The notes: generated by a model not told the origin, from the sequence alone. A DNA stretch of 64,000 nucleotides from Chelydra serpentina (GCA_037349315.1 JBAIAC010000057.1:17143501-17207500), one strand, 5' to 3'; shown: positions 21,986-33,806, counted from the first letter of the stretch. Numbers and translations are program-made.

Positions 21986-22560
21986 TGTTCTGTCCTCTTC
22001 TTTTCTTCTTATTCTAAGAACACAAAACATATGAACTAGGATTACAGGGTGCAGGGCCACTTCCAAGCCCCAAAGCCACCTGTCTGTTCTCAGTTCATAT
22101 CCCCTCTGACTGCAGCAGTTCTCCCGCATTCCTCTGTGCCCACTCACCCCTCTGATCTCTCCTCTCACTCGCCGACCTCAGCCACCCACCCTGCTGTCTG
22201 CCCCACACCCACTCCGCTCCTTCCTCTTCTCAGTATTATTCCAGTTTCATACCCACCTACGTCCTATCCCTCACTTCTCTAGTTCCACAGCCAACTACTG
22301 CCCATCCATTCTACCACTTTCTTTATCCTGCCTTTCCAGGCATTTGAAGAAGCCAACTGTAAAGTATGGGACTGAGCTTATCCCAAAAGTGTTTTACCCA
22401 TGATACAAAGCCTATGTTGGTATCACAGCACCTGAGCATTTCCATGGTTATTAGGCACTACATAAGCCATGTTCTTTAAAATATAGAATTACTGGTCACC
22501 CTACGAGCTCATATCTGCCTACCCCACCTGTCCCTCCAATCTCAGCCTCTTTGCCAGAGC

Positions 22561-22684
22561 TAGGGTGACCAGAGAGCAAGTGTGAAAAAACAGGACAGGG
22601 GGTGGGGCATAATAGGAGCCTATATGAGAAAAAGACCCCAAAATCAGGACTGTCCCTGTAAAATCGGGACATCTGGTCACCCTA
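22561..22684. mobile_element. hAT MITE with TAGGGTGACCAG ends
   Basis: A 124-bp element with TAGGGTGACCAG at the left and CTGGTCACCCTA at the right. It is flanked by a perfect 8-bp duplication, GCCAGAGC (22553-22560 and 22685-22692). The 8-bp duplication places it in the hAT superfamily. A damaged relative is at 50790-50899. Confidence 0.93.
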
Positions 22685-24103
22685 GCCAGAGCTGTGTGGT
22701 GGGGAAGTTGCCCTTTAATTGCTGCTGGCCCATCTGACTTGCACTGTCCCGTCTCACATAGGTTACTTCCTCTCTTTCCTCCTTTACTGTTGACCAAGCA
22801 ACAACCTATTGCCACATAAACACAGAGAAACCAGAATCATTAGTTAATCACATATAGTATATGGGACAGCAGGCCCAGTGAGCTCTGTTAGCTCCACCCA
22901 TTTCTTTGAGTGGGGGATGTGTTTGTATAGGGACAGATACTGAGTTTCTTGTAACATGACTTTACCGTATAAATATATCCCCCATGCTGTGAGCTATGAT
23001 GCCCGCTGAAGCAACCAATGTGTAATCAAAGCCCCTGGTGGTGGTGCCAGCCCTCCCCTCACCCCCACCCCCACCCCATGAAATAGATCCATTCCAGTGC
23101 ACGTTTACAGACAAGCAGCCTGTGGCAGTAGATGTGTTCAGCAGTGCTTGGAGTCTGGGCACAGTCGCACTCTGGAAAGGCCCCATGGAGTTTCTGCTGC
23201 CTTATCAACGGAACAGAACATACAGGAAACTAATCTGTCCCTAACGCCCCGCCAGGAGCCCAGTGGAAAACACAAAGACGTGCCCCCGTTTTCCTCACGA
23301 TGTCACCTTGCCCATGGAGCACCTCTCGAGAGCGACTTGCCTGTCTCTGCTAGAAGACCCCTGGCCAGGGAGGGCCCCAAATGGGAAAGGAGGAATTCCT
23401 AGACATCCAAGTGGAGGAAGAGTCTGTAGGCTGGGAGACTGGGACCTGCTGAGGGAAACTGCCGAGAGAAGCTGCGTGGGGCCAGCCGTTGCTCAGTCAG
23501 GCTGCTCCCTCAGCAGCAGCACTGAAGCAGCCCTTATATTGACTTGACATGAGAGAGCAGAGGTCTCCCTGGCTGCATCACCCCCAGCGGCACCTGGCAG
23601 CACAGAGGGGAGTGTTTGCTCCAGACTCACCTGTTGCTACCTGAGGAGTTCATCAGCCTTGACAGCCAGCACAGTGTTCCTGCCCTGGCATGTGCAGAGG
23701 GCTCTGGATTGAGGTGATGCTGTTCAGTGCTGGTTAACCTCAGAGCCTGGTCCTCCCCACCCTGTTCAGTAAAGGAGCCTTTTTGTGGCTTTGTTCCAAT
23801 CCAACCTGTCTGCTGCACCCGCAGATTCACTCATGCTTGCTGCTGCACTATATTTAGTAGCCTGGAGATGTTCAGGCAGAGTCACCATATGCTAATTTAG
23901 ATCAGATCCAGGAATCATTCCTAGCAAGGCCACCCCCTGGCCTTCCTTCCCCAGTGTGGTGGGGGTAGGGGTCACTATTCAGGCAAGGGTCAAGAGGAAT
24001 CATCTGGAATATGCTCTTTGGGGAAATACAATCAAATCTCTGTCTGCACCAACCAGGGGCTTTGAAGTTGCTTCTCTCTGTCTATCCATCCATCTAACCT
24101 AGG

Positions 24104-24270
24104 CAGGGCCGACGAGATGGCGGGGGAAGCCGGTACAAATTACTGGGGCCCGGTGGTCCGGAAGGGGGCCCGGGGCCCGACTATGTAAAGAATTTTAGCT
24201 GGTCCGCCCTTGCTGGGGGGGCCTGAAAAATTTTTTTCACCGGGGCACGAACCCGCTCTCGGCGGCCCTG
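24104..24270. mobile_element. hAT MITE with CAGGGCCG ends
   Basis: A 167-bp element starting CAGGGCCGACGAGA and ending TCTCGGCGGCCCTG, with a perfect 8-bp duplication AACCTAGG (24096-24103 and 24271-24278). No coding capacity. Confidence 0.92.
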
Positions 24271-25104
24271 AACCTAGGATTGGATTGTGGAGACTGAACT
24301 GTACCTCTCCTGGAAGTGACCCCTGTACGTCAGTGTGTGCATGAAGCTGTGCCTGAGAGAGGGGACTTCAGGCTCCTGGCTGTCAAACCAGCAACATCTT
24401 CCCAATTAACAATGAATGGAGGCTGATGCTGAATGTACAACAAACCCTTTGTATTAGTTATACACAGCGCCAGGGAGGCCAGCATTATGCACTGAAGTAC
24501 AGAATATATAAGAGAGGACGGTCAGCAAAGGAATTCAATTACCAAGTTCCTAGAGGCTTCCCGCTCCTAGTGCATCACACTTGCCCTAACAGGATTTCTC
24601 TGCCTATTTAATGCAATAACTATGTTCCTGTCTCCCCACACATCCTGTAGGCCTAATCCAGGGAGTGAGCATTGCAGCCCAGTGAGTGCCGCACATTCAG
24701 GGCATCCTGGCTCACTCAGTATGCATCCCAGCATAAATGGACAGATCCTCGGCTACAACCAAGGCGTTTAGTTCAGCTTAGGACGTCAGGTTAAGAAAGT
24801 AGCTTGCAATTACCTTTGTGTTCCCCTTATCCAGGGGCCATCCTGGTCCCAGTCCCAACTCCAGCCTGAAGGCTGCTCTAACTTACAACAGCTGCCAATG
24901 TCTCCAATATTGCCCAGCAGTCAGGGATCACTGGGCAAGAGGGAACTCTGGGGATACACCTTTGCTAGGAGGGGTTTGTGCCATAGTAACCTTTGCCCCA
25001 ACATGACACAAAGCTGCCACAGGTGCACTGGAGGGTCTGGCCACATCAGGCTGTCCCCCAGACTGAAGAGGTATATCCATCTCATCACATGCCTGTCTCC
25101 ACTC

Positions 25105-25265
25105 AGTGTGATCTAGACTTGGATTGGGCACCAGGTTGGGAGTGGGTTCCATTCCCAGCTCTGCCCTGTGTGACTCAGGAAAAGTCACTGCATCTCTCTG
25201 TGTCTCCGTTAGTTACCCCATCCGTAAAGCATGTTAAGTGCTACACATATTTTATTTGTGTGTCC
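25105..25265 (+). repeat. MIR-like ancient SINE
   Basis: A diverged SINE whose head (TGGGAGTGGGTTCCATTCCC, B-box-like) is followed by CTCTGCCCTGTGTGACTCAG and GTCACTGCATCTCTCTGTGT. That order matches MIR/CORE-SINE elements. The limits are approximate. Confidence 0.6.
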
Positions 25266-25875
25266 TGGGGAAATATGCCTCTCATATTCCAGCCCCAGGA
25301 GTACCTGTGCTGATGGAACATGTCCAACACTCCCATCCCAGCGATGGCAAGGCCAGTGGATCTCAGTCTGGGTGTGTGTCCTGGCCCAGTGAAGAGATGT
25401 CCCAGTGCATCCCAGCTGCATACTCATCTCTCAGCACAACATGTTCTGCAGGTCCTGGTACAATGTGCCAAAAGTGACCCAGCTGATCCACTAAGTCCCT
25501 CTGGCCTGCTGAGCAGAGCTGGGAAGGGGTGATTTCAGACTCTTCTCTGACTGCACTAATGGCTGAGGATGATCTCAGGGGCACTATTCTGCTGAGGGCC
25601 CTGACATTAGAATGAGATGTAAAATGAAGCACAAATTGCTTGTGATCATTAAAGATCCCATGGCACTTTCAGTCTGGGTCTGAATTCCAGTGTTGTGATG
25701 AAGCAGAGACACTACCAGCCAGAGCAGCAGGGGTTAAGGAGAGCCTGTGGGCCCAGCTAGCCCTGCCCTGCTATCCCTGCAGACAGTGCCAGGCCTGGAG
25801 AGGGGAGAAAAGGATAGAGCCTAGCCCAGTTCAGAGCTGACTGGTGAAGAGGCAGGAGCTAGCTGCCTTCCTACC

Positions 25876-26190
25876 CATAGGCACCGACTCCGTGGGTGCT
25901 CCAGCCCTGGAGCACCCAAGGAAAAAAATTAGCGGCTGCTTAGCACCCACTGACAGCCTACTACCTCCTTCCCCTCCCAGCACCTCCTGTCCACTGTGAT
26001 GAGTTGTTCCGTGGCATGCAGGAGGCACTGGGGGGAGGGGGACAAGTGGGGATGGGGTGTGCTTGGAGGGGGAAGAACTAAGTAGGGAAGAGGTGGGTTG
26101 GCGGCTTGGGGGAAAGGGTGGAGTGGGGACAGGGCCTGGGGCTGAGTGGAGGTTGAGGACCCTGGGAAAAGGAGAAAGCTGGCGCCTGTG
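25876..26190. mobile_element. hAT element with CATAGGCRCCGACT ends
   Basis: It starts CATAGGCACCGACTCCGTGG and ends AAAGCTGGCGCCTGTG. The 8-bp flanks TTCCTACC and TCCCTACC differ at one base. A second member is at 53828-54261 with a perfect duplication. It is a non-autonomous, G-rich interior element. Confidence 0.88.
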
Positions 26191-26864
26191 TCCCTACCTG
26201 AGGGAAAGGAGTTCTAGCCTACAGCCAAGGCAGCCACCTGGGAGAGAGCACTGTTTTCCCAGCCAAGGGAGACTATGTACCCAGCACCCCAGGTAACTGA
26301 GTGAGCGACCCCAGAGACTTTGTGGGGCTTGCCCTAACCAACTTGCAGCTGCCCCGCTCAAAGGAGCTGGCCAAGATCCAAGAGAGGTCAGCAAGCCACC
26401 AAGCAAACTGGAGTAGAGGGGCCAGACCCCAAACTGAACAGACTGGTAGGACATAGCCCAGGGCAGTGCGTTTTGACTCCCTGCTTGGGGCCACCCCTCC
26501 CTTCATCCGCCCCCCCCCCCCCCATCCTCCAGTTCAGAGGCTGACATGCACAGGGCTCTGGGCTGGGATCTGGTGGAGACGGAGGGCCTGGGTCCCCCTG
26601 CCCCCACTGGCTTTAAAGACTGATGCTCCTCAACCAATGTGGATGTGGCCTATAAAATGCTCTGGGATCCATTGGGGTGAAAGGTGCTCTGGCAGGCTTC
26701 CCCCGCCCATTGGCTAACAATATGGGAAGGGTCATCACTTAGTCATCGTTATGTTACACTCTGAAATCAGAAAGAGCATGGCCAAAGCCAGGAACGAAGG
26801 CAATACTCACTGTGTCCAGGATAATGATACTTCATGTTCATCCAGTGAGCTCCAATCACTTGAT

Positions 26865-27065
26865 AAACAAGGACTAGCATCTTTAGTTCCATTTTATACT
26901 AGGGGAACTTAGACACAGCGGGGAAGTCACTTGCCCAACATGAGCCGGCGAGCCAGTGGCAAAGCTAGGAACAGAGCCCAGGTCCCTTGATTCCCAGTCC
27001 AGCGCTCAGTCCACTGGGCCATGTTGCCCCAATACGGGATAGACAATAGCATGGCACCTTGGCAC
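26865..27065 (-). repeat. MIR-like ancient SINE
   Basis: On the plus strand it shows AAGTCACTTGCCCAACATGA, then GAGCCCAGGTCCCTTGATTC and CAGCGCTCAGTCCACTGGGC. This is the antisense order of a MIR-type element, with the tRNA-related head at the right. Confidence 0.65.
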
Positions 27066-29021
27066 AGCAATCTCACCCAGGTAAACCATTCTAAGAAATT
27101 CAGGCTAGAATGTGAATGCCATATGAATAACACTAGTGACAGCTAGCCCTGCTTACCAGAGTCGAATGGGTGCAGAGTGATCTCTCCAATGCCAGCCTTC
27201 GAAGAGCAGTGGCGTATTCTGTTTACTGGGTCTGCTTCCAGGTCCTATGCGTCCCAGCCTGTGGTTGCAGCCTCCCCGCACACACAGTTCTATTGATCAA
27301 AATTGCAGAACTGAAAGGATTGCAAAAGCTTCCTGCCAAGTCATTAGAGAAGAGGAAATGTCATGTGGTAGCAGGGTGAAGGAAAAGAGAAATAAACTAA
27401 GACATTGGGGAAAAGCAAATTGACAGCAAAGACTGGGTGTCCCTGAAAAGCCATTAGCAGTAGCATTTCATCAAAGGAACTCTACTCCTAATGGCTGTGT
27501 TCCTGAAAGAGATAGGGACATCACAATTCATCTCTGGAGGCCAAGGAATCCGGTCCCTTGTCCGTGGTTGGTCAGGAAGCAAACAGCTCTTGAATGGCAT
27601 CTGTCCCAGCAGCAGGGCTGGCCTGTGCACAGAGTGCTTTTTTTTTTACAAAGCCAAGGAAAGTAATTGCTAGAGAACAGGTCACTCCACATAAAGGTTG
27701 GGATTTTTGATGCACAAAGGCCACAGGAGCCGATTCTCCAGTAAAGAGACAGCTCTGCATCTTTACGCCAGTACTAAACAGACTTAAACCTGGGGAATCC
27801 AGCCACTCTACGACTCCTGTTTTGCAAGGGGATCCTCAGGGGTTGCTGAGCCATCCTAGCAGTTCCTTCCCTACCCTCTACCAGGCACCAGTGTACGGGT
27901 TAAGCCTGGAGGAAAGAAGACATGGCCTGGAGTATCCTTGTGCCTGACAATCCCTAGCTCCCACAGCAGCCCTGGGGCCATCGTCAGCTGGTGCAACGTA
28001 CAGCAGTATTGGGCCACTCTGTGTTGCTCCTGGGAACTGGGTTAATGTTGACAGCCCCAAGATCAGGGCACCAAAGATGATTTACATAAGAGCCCAGGAT
28101 CCAGGCCAGCGAATGCAAAGTTCTGGTTCCCACAGCCATTGTAACTGGGCAGCAATCATAGAATCATAGGTTTAGAAGGGACCACAAAGGTCATCTACTG
28201 AGTCTAACCCCCCAACAAGATGCAGGATTTGTTGTGTCTAAACCATCCAAGACAGATGGCTCCAGCCTCTGTTTGAAAACCTCCAGTGAAGGAGCTTCCA
28301 CAACCTCCCAAAGTGTCTGTTCCATTGGCCTGCTGTTCTTACAGGTAGGAAGTTTATCCTGAGATTTAATCTGCTGTGCTGTAGTTTGAACCCATCGCCT
28401 CTTGTCCTGCCCTGTGGCAAAAGAGAACAACCGTTCTCCATCTTTTTCATGGCAGTCTTTCAAGTATTTGAAGACTGCTATCATGTTCCCCTTCAATCTC
28501 CTCTTTTCCAAACTAAACATGCCCAGTTCCCTCAGCCTTTGCTCAGCCGACTTGCATTCCATCCCTCTGATCATCTTTGTCACTTGCTTCTGGATCCTTT
28601 CCAGTTTCTCTACATCCTTTTTAGACATTGGTGACCAAAACTGGACACCGTACTCCGTACGAGGCCTAACCAGTGCTGAGTAGAGTGATACTATCACCTC
28701 CCGTGACTTGCATGCTGTGCCTCTGTTAATGCAACCCAAAACTGCATTTGCTTTTTTTGCAACAGCATGGCATTGCTGACTCATGTTGAGGTTGGGATCC
28801 ACCCCCACCCCCAGATCCTTCTCAGCAGTGCTGCTGCCAAGTCAGTTATCCCCCATTCTGTATTTGCGGATTTGGTTTTTCTTCCCTAAATTTAGCACTT
28901 TACATTTGTCTTTGTTGAATTTCATTTTGTTGTCTCTAGCCCAGTTCTCCAATTTATAAAGAGCCCTCTGAATTTTAGCTCTATCCTCCCAAGTGTTGGC
29001 CACCTTCCGCCTCAGCTTTGT

Positions 29022-29203
29022 CACTGAGAGAGCATCAGACGTGTTGTTCTAGCCAGTCCTCCAACTACCCGCTGGCTAGGCTGTCAGTAGCACCAGACAA
29101 CCAATTGACATAGCGCACAGCAGCCTAGAACTCCTGAGCGATCTGCCAACCGCAGTCTCCCAAGCAGCTGGGATTACAGGCATGTGCCACCGCACCGGAC
29201 CCC
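29022..29203 (-). repeat. 7SL RNA-like chimeric retro-insertion with target duplication
   Basis: The 182-bp insert is flanked by CAGCTTTGT on both sides (29013-29021 and 29204-29212) and the CR1 reads on after removal. On the minus strand, 29200 down to about 29095 reads GGTGCGGTGGCACATGCCTG, then TAATCCCAGCTGCTTGGGAG, then GGAGTTCTAGGCTGCTGTGC and GCTATG. This follows the 5' part of 7SL (SRP) RNA, including the GCTGTAGTGCGCTATGCC block that Alu elements lack. The remaining 73 bases (29094 to 29022) do not look like 7SL and I do not recognise them. There is no poly(A) tail. It is either a 7SL retropseudogene joined to another transcript or a 7SL-derived SINE. Confidence 0.8.
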
Positions 29204-29353
29204 CAGCTTTGTATCATCTGAAAATTTGATCAGTATGCTCTCTATTCCCACAACCAGGTCATTAACAGAGCTTTTTAACAATCCTGGACCCAGAATGGCT
29301 CCCCGTGGAACCCACCTGAGACCTTCCTCCAATCTGACATCATTCCATTAATA

Positions 29354-29546
29354 AGAAATAACAGGAATACTTGTGGCACCTTAGAGACTAACACATTTAT
29401 TTCAGCATAAGCTTTCGTGGGTTAGAACCCACTTCATCAGACGCACGTGGTTCGAACCCACGAAAGCTTATGCTGAAATAAATGTGTTAGTCTCTAAGGT
29501 GCCACAAGGACTCCTGACACAGACTAACATGGCTGCCGCTCTGAAA
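29354..29546. mobile_element. Palindromic PLE-derived insertion
   Basis: A 193-bp insert with a 13-bp perfect duplication, CATTCCATTAATA (29341-29353 and 29547-29559). Its two halves are inverted copies of the 3' end of the GIY-YIG Penelope element at 37550-37640: CTTGTGGCACCTTAGAGACT on the left and AGTCTCTAAGGTGCCACAAG on the right, meeting near 29440. No coding capacity. Confidence 0.9.
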
Positions 29547-29625
29547 CATTCCATTAATAGTGACTCTTTGTTTGCGGTTGTTTAACCAGTTATGTGTCCA
29601 CTTAATGGTAGTAGAAATAGAGCCT

Positions 29626-31237
29626 GAGAAATATCAGAGGCCCAGCCTGTGGCCTGAACTAAAATAGTGGTCAAGCCTTGCTAATATAAAGCAAAGGGGG
29701 GGGACCTAGACAAATTAGAGGAGGGACCTAGACAAATTAGACGAGGGACCTAGACAAATTAGAGGATTGGGCCAAAAGAAATCTGATGAGGTTCAACAAG
29801 GACAAGTGCAGAGTCCTGCACTTAGGACGGAAGAATCCCATGCACTGCTACAGACTAGGGACCGAATGGCTGGGCAGCAGTTCTGCAGAAAAGGACCTAG
29901 GGGTTACAGTGGACGAAAAGCTGAATATGAGTCAACAGTGTGCCCTTGTTGCCAACAAGGCTAACGGCATTTTGGGCTGTATAAGTAGGGGCATTTCCAG
30001 CAGATCGAGGGACGTGATTATTCCCCTCTATTCGGCACTGGTGAGGCCTCATTTGGAGTACTGTGTCCAGTTTTGGGCCCCACACTACAAGAAGGATGTG
30101 GATAAATTGGAAAGAGTCCAACGGAGGGCAACAAAAATGATTAGGGGGCTGGAGCACATGACTTATGAGGAGAGGCTGAGGGAACTGAGATTGTTTAGCC
30201 TGCAGAAGAGAAGAGTGAGGGGGGATTTGATAGCTGCTTTCAACTACCTAAAAGGGGGTTCCAAAGAGGATGGATCTAGACTGTTCTCAGTGGTAGAAGA
30301 TGACAGAACAAGGAGTAATGGTCTCAAGTTGCAGAGGGGGAGGTTTAGGTTGGATATTAGGAAAAACTTTTTCACTAGTAGGGTGGTGAAGCACTGGAAT
30401 GGGTTACCTAGGGAGGTGGTGGAATCTCCTTCCTTAGAGGTTTTTAAGGTCAGGCTTGACAAAGCCCTGGCTGGGATGATCTAGTTGGGGTTGGTCCTGC
30501 TTTGAGCAGGGGGTTGGACTAGATGACCTCCTGAGGTCCCTTCCAACCCTGAGATTCTATGATTCTATGAAAGTTAGCAAGAGAGGCTGTGAGCGGAGTC
30601 AGGCTCTGCCTGCATGCAGGCTCACATAATCTGGCGAGAACAGGGCTGGTATTGCAAAAACACACACATTCCTGAGAAATGCTGGGCACAGGCCACTCAC
30701 GCAAACACATTCCAGAAGGATGGTACCAGAACACCCCAATACCAAGTATGGTGGAAACACTCGCCCCAAGGATGATACAAAAATACACTGACCCCCTCTT
30801 CGAGATAAGCTCAGGGTGACAGTGTGATAGATAGAGATGTTTTAATCGAACCAACATGTACAAGGTAATGGGTGGTAACTAACCCCATCAGACAGTGGTA
30901 ACTGAGCATGTCAAGGGGCAATACATAACTTGTTTGTATCAGTGTATAAAATGGAGTCTCAGACTGGTAGTGTCTTTGGCTGCCCGGGAGGCAGTGGAAA
31001 GTCCTGCCACTGACTGAGCTGGTCCATTGTGATGGGCACACATGTGTTAGTGCTCCTGTAGAATCTACGGAATACTAGGACTGTGCTTCGTTAACGATAA
31101 ATCTGGCTGGGTTCCTTCGCTACTAAACAGGTCTGTGGTTATTGGGCAGTTCAACAGGAACCTGCTGTATGGGCTATGTGGCCAGAGCCAGTGCAGCACG
31201 CAGAGAGAACACACACACGTAGCCACATCTGACGACA
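29626..31237 (+). mobile_element. ERV-type LTR carrying an internal CR1
   Basis: It shares with the LTR at 7538-8058 the blocks TATCAGAGGCCCAG, GCTAATATAAAGCAAAG, CGAACCAACATGTACAAGG and a terminal CTGACGACA. A TATA-like TATAAAATGG lies near 30945 and a poly(A)-like region (CGATAAATCTGGCTGG) near 31098. A CR1 3' piece fills 29702-30570. The target duplication in the CR1 host is not resolved, so the left boundary is approximate. Confidence 0.72.
29702..30570 (+). mobile_element. CR1-B 3' half inserted in the LTR
   Basis: An open frame at 29786-30484 gives 232 residues: [54 protein letters not shown] and [18 protein letters not shown]. This is the RT thumb and C-terminal domain of CR1-B. The 3' UTR follows and ends in GATTCTATGATTCTATGA at 30570. 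The reading frame is undamaged over its whole length, so the insertion is probably recent. It is truncated at the 5' end and lacks the catalytic RT motifs. Confidence 0.93.
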
Positions 31238-31325
31238 CTGCGTAAGGCCACATTTCTCCAGCTTACTGATCAGAATATCAAGTGAGACTGTGTCAAAAGC
31301 TTTCCTGAAATCCAGGTCTATTATG

Positions 31326-31502
31326 TCATAGAATCTCAGGGTTGGAAGGGACCTTAGGAGGTCATTTTGTCCAACCCCCTGCTCAAAGCAGGACCAACCC
31401 CCAATTTTTGCCCCAGATCCCGAAATGGCCCCCTCAGGGATTGAACTCACAACCCTGGGTTTAGCAGGCCAATGCTCAAACCCCTGAGCTGTGTTCCCCC
31501 TA
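31326..31502 (-). mobile_element. Cry (tortoise Pol III) SINE
   Basis: Read on the minus strand: a tRNA-like head with GCTCAGGGGTTTGAGCATTG (A box region) and GGTTGTGAGTTCAATCCCTG (B box), then GGGGGCCATTTCGGGATCTG and a CR1-B-type tail. It is inserted in the CR1-C copy. The SINE is known from hidden-necked turtles and shares its 3' end with their CR1. Confidence 0.92.
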
Positions 31503-31731
31503 TCCTCCAAACCCATTGCCCTGTGAAAGAAGGAAATCAAGCTGGTTTGGTATGATTGTTCTTGGTAAATCCATGTTGGTTGCTAGTGATCACCCCTTCA
31601 TCCTCCAGGACTTGGAAGTTCCCAGCAAACTCTCTGTGTTTGCTTCTCCTCTGTTTGCTGCTGTAATGCATACACACACTGGTGTTACAGTCTCCTCTAG
31701 AGGTGACTGGAGGACAGTGGGACACCACTAT

Positions 31732-31978
31732 GGGTATGTCTACACAGCATTTTGGAGCAGGCCTCCCAGCTTGGGTCAACAGACTTGAACTTGCAAAGCT
31801 CATGCTAGTACTCTAACGATAGTGTATAGCCAGCAACCCCCCCACACCGCACACGCTCCCTAGGCTTTAGAGTCTGAGCGCCAGCCTGAGGCGAACTTCA
31901 AAGTGCTGTCTAGACAGGTATTTTTAGAGTGTTACCGTGAGCCCTGCTAGCCCAAATGGCATGTACCCTATGGCTCTT
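31732..31978. mobile_element. Harbinger-type MITE
   Basis: The ends are GGGTATGTCTACAC and GGCATGTACCC, partly inverted, with the trinucleotide TAT on both sides (31729-31731 and 31979-31981). A 3-bp T/A-rich duplication suits Harbinger. No coding capacity. Confidence 0.65.
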
Positions 31979-32118
31979 CCCCACAGAGAATCACAGAGAT
32001 AACCCGTGCTTGCCAATAGTGGGGGGGGGGGGGCAGAGTGAAAGCAGCCAGCTTCAGCAGATGTTACTGAGCATGCTCAGTACAAGACAAGCAGCAAATC
32101 TGGGGGAGCCCTCTCACC

Positions 32119-32983
32119 TAGGGTTGCCAGGTGTCCGGTTTTCGACTGGAATGCCCAGTGGAAAAGGGACCCTGGCGGCTCCACTCAGCACTGCTGACCA
32201 GGACGTTAAAAGTTCAGTTGCGGCACAGTGGGGCTGGCAGGCTCCCTGCCAGGCTCCACGTGGCTCCCGGAAACAGCAACATGCCCCGCGGCTCCTCGGC
32301 GGAGGGACGGCCAGGGAGGCTCTGCGTGCTGCCCCTGCCACAAGCACCGGCTGCGCAGCTCCCATTGGCCGGGAACTGTGGCCAGTGGGAGCTGCGGGGG
32401 CAGTGCCTGTAGGCAGGGGCAGTGCGCGGAGCCTCCTTGACCATCCCTCTGCCTAGGAGCCGCACGGAGGGACATGCCAGCTGCTTACCAGAAGCTGCCG
32501 GAGGTAAGCGCTGCCCAGAGCCCACACCCCGAACCTCCTCCCACACCCCTGTCCCAGCCCGAGCCCCCTCCCGCACCCTGAGCCCCTCATTTCTGGCCCC
32601 ACCCTGGAGCCTGCACCTCCAGCCCAGAGCCCATACCTCAATCCTCTGACTTAGCCCAGAGACCCTTCCCACACTATGAGCCCCTCAGCCCCACCCCCAT
32701 CCCAGAGCCCCCTCCTTCACCCCAAACCCCTCATCCCTGGCCCCACTCCAGAGCCAGCACCCCCAGAGTCCTCACCCCTTCCCACACCCAACCCGCCCTG
32801 CCCCAGCCCAGTGAAAATGAGCAAATGAGCGAGGGTGGGGGATAGCAAGTGACAGAGGGAGAGGGGATAGAGTGGGGGGGGTCAGAGAAGAAGGAGGGCA
32901 GGGTGAGGCCTCAGGGGAAGGGACGGGGCAGGAGGCAGGACAAGGGTGTTTGGTTTTCTGCAATTATAAAGTTGGCAACCCTA
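32119..32983. mobile_element. hAT element, TAGGGTTGCC family
   Basis: It starts TAGGGTTGCCAGGTGTCCGG and ends AAGTTGGCAACCCTA. The 8-bp flanks CTCTCACC and ACGTCACC match at five positions, so the duplication has decayed. The interior is GC-rich, with degenerate repeats containing CCCAGAGCCC. It is the same family as 34057-38972, 48458-48910 and 63210-63931. Confidence 0.82.
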
Positions 32984-33597
32984 ACGTCACCTCTGGTCAG
33001 AATCAGCATGTAGGGGGAGCTTGGGGCTGCTGAGGGGAGAGTGGCTGGACAGGGGGCATGGTTGTGTGGGAGGTGGGGGGGAGGGAAGGGGACCTCTTTA
33101 GGTTCAAGAGCATTTTCTGTCTGGCTGCTTAGCTGAGCTGGGAGCCCCTGCGGCTCTTCTCTGCTATCAAGGACACAGAGGCTCAGCTGCCTGCTCCAGC
33201 CATGGCTGCTCAAACAGAAAATCAGCAGCCTCAGGGCCCAGCACTCAGGTTCCCCACTGATGGGCTCAGGACCAGGCCAGAAAATGCTGGGACCCTCTGC
33301 CCCACAACCATACAGGGACATGGGCTGCCATCCACCTAGTCTGACAAGTGTCAGGAAGAGACATGAGGCATGTGACGCTGAAGGAAGAAGGAACCCCTCA
33401 GAGACAGTCTGCACAAGCTGCCCTCACACTCATGCAAAGGCAGGGGGCAGGAATCCCCGGGGTGTAGACAGTAACTGTCCTGGGCCATTGGCTCTATGCT
33501 GAACTGCTGGGCCTCAAGGCAGGGAAGGAGCTGGTTTCCACGGACAGGTGTAGAAAACTCAGGAGAAGAAATATGGGGGAAGCAACATTGTGATCCC

Positions 33598-33806
33598 ATT
33601 TACACTGGCTATGCGGGGGGGCAGATAGAACTAGCATTTTTGCCGACACAAGTGGCAGTGTGAATGCGGCTTTGTCCTGCCGACAACGTTAATGCCGCTT
33701 GCGGGGCTGCAAAGTGCCAACAAAATATCGACAGAGAGCGTTTACACCCGCTGTGTTGACACAGCCTTGTCGCTAAAAGCTGTGTAGTGTAGACAAGCCC
33801 TGAGGG
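33598..33806. mobile_element. Harbinger-like MITE fragment
   Basis: It contains GACACAAGTGGCAGTGTGAA and ends GTGTAGTGTAGACAAGCCCT, which matches the terminus style of the Harbinger elements at 6338 and 3853. The left end is not defined. Confidence 0.5.

Larger units (their letters stand above)
28155..31640 (-). mobile_element. CR1-C LINE, minus strand, split by four insertions
   Basis: The 3' end is at 28155 (ATCATAGAATCATAGG). The C-terminal domain covers 28191-28808 and includes [34 protein letters not shown] and [19 protein letters not shown] palm and upstream parts follow at 28842-29345, 29560-29625, 31238-31325 and 31503-31640. The insertions are a 7SL-like insert, a palindromic PLE piece, an ERV LTR and a Cry SINE. 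Frameshifts are present, so it is not active. Its protein differs from the CR1-A and CR1-B copies in this window. Confidence 0.88.

Noticed and set aside
29095..29200. Human Alu contamination of the assembly
   Set aside because: The sequence follows 7SL past the point where Alu departs from it, is diverged, lacks poly(A), and is embedded in a turtle-type CR1 with a target duplication.
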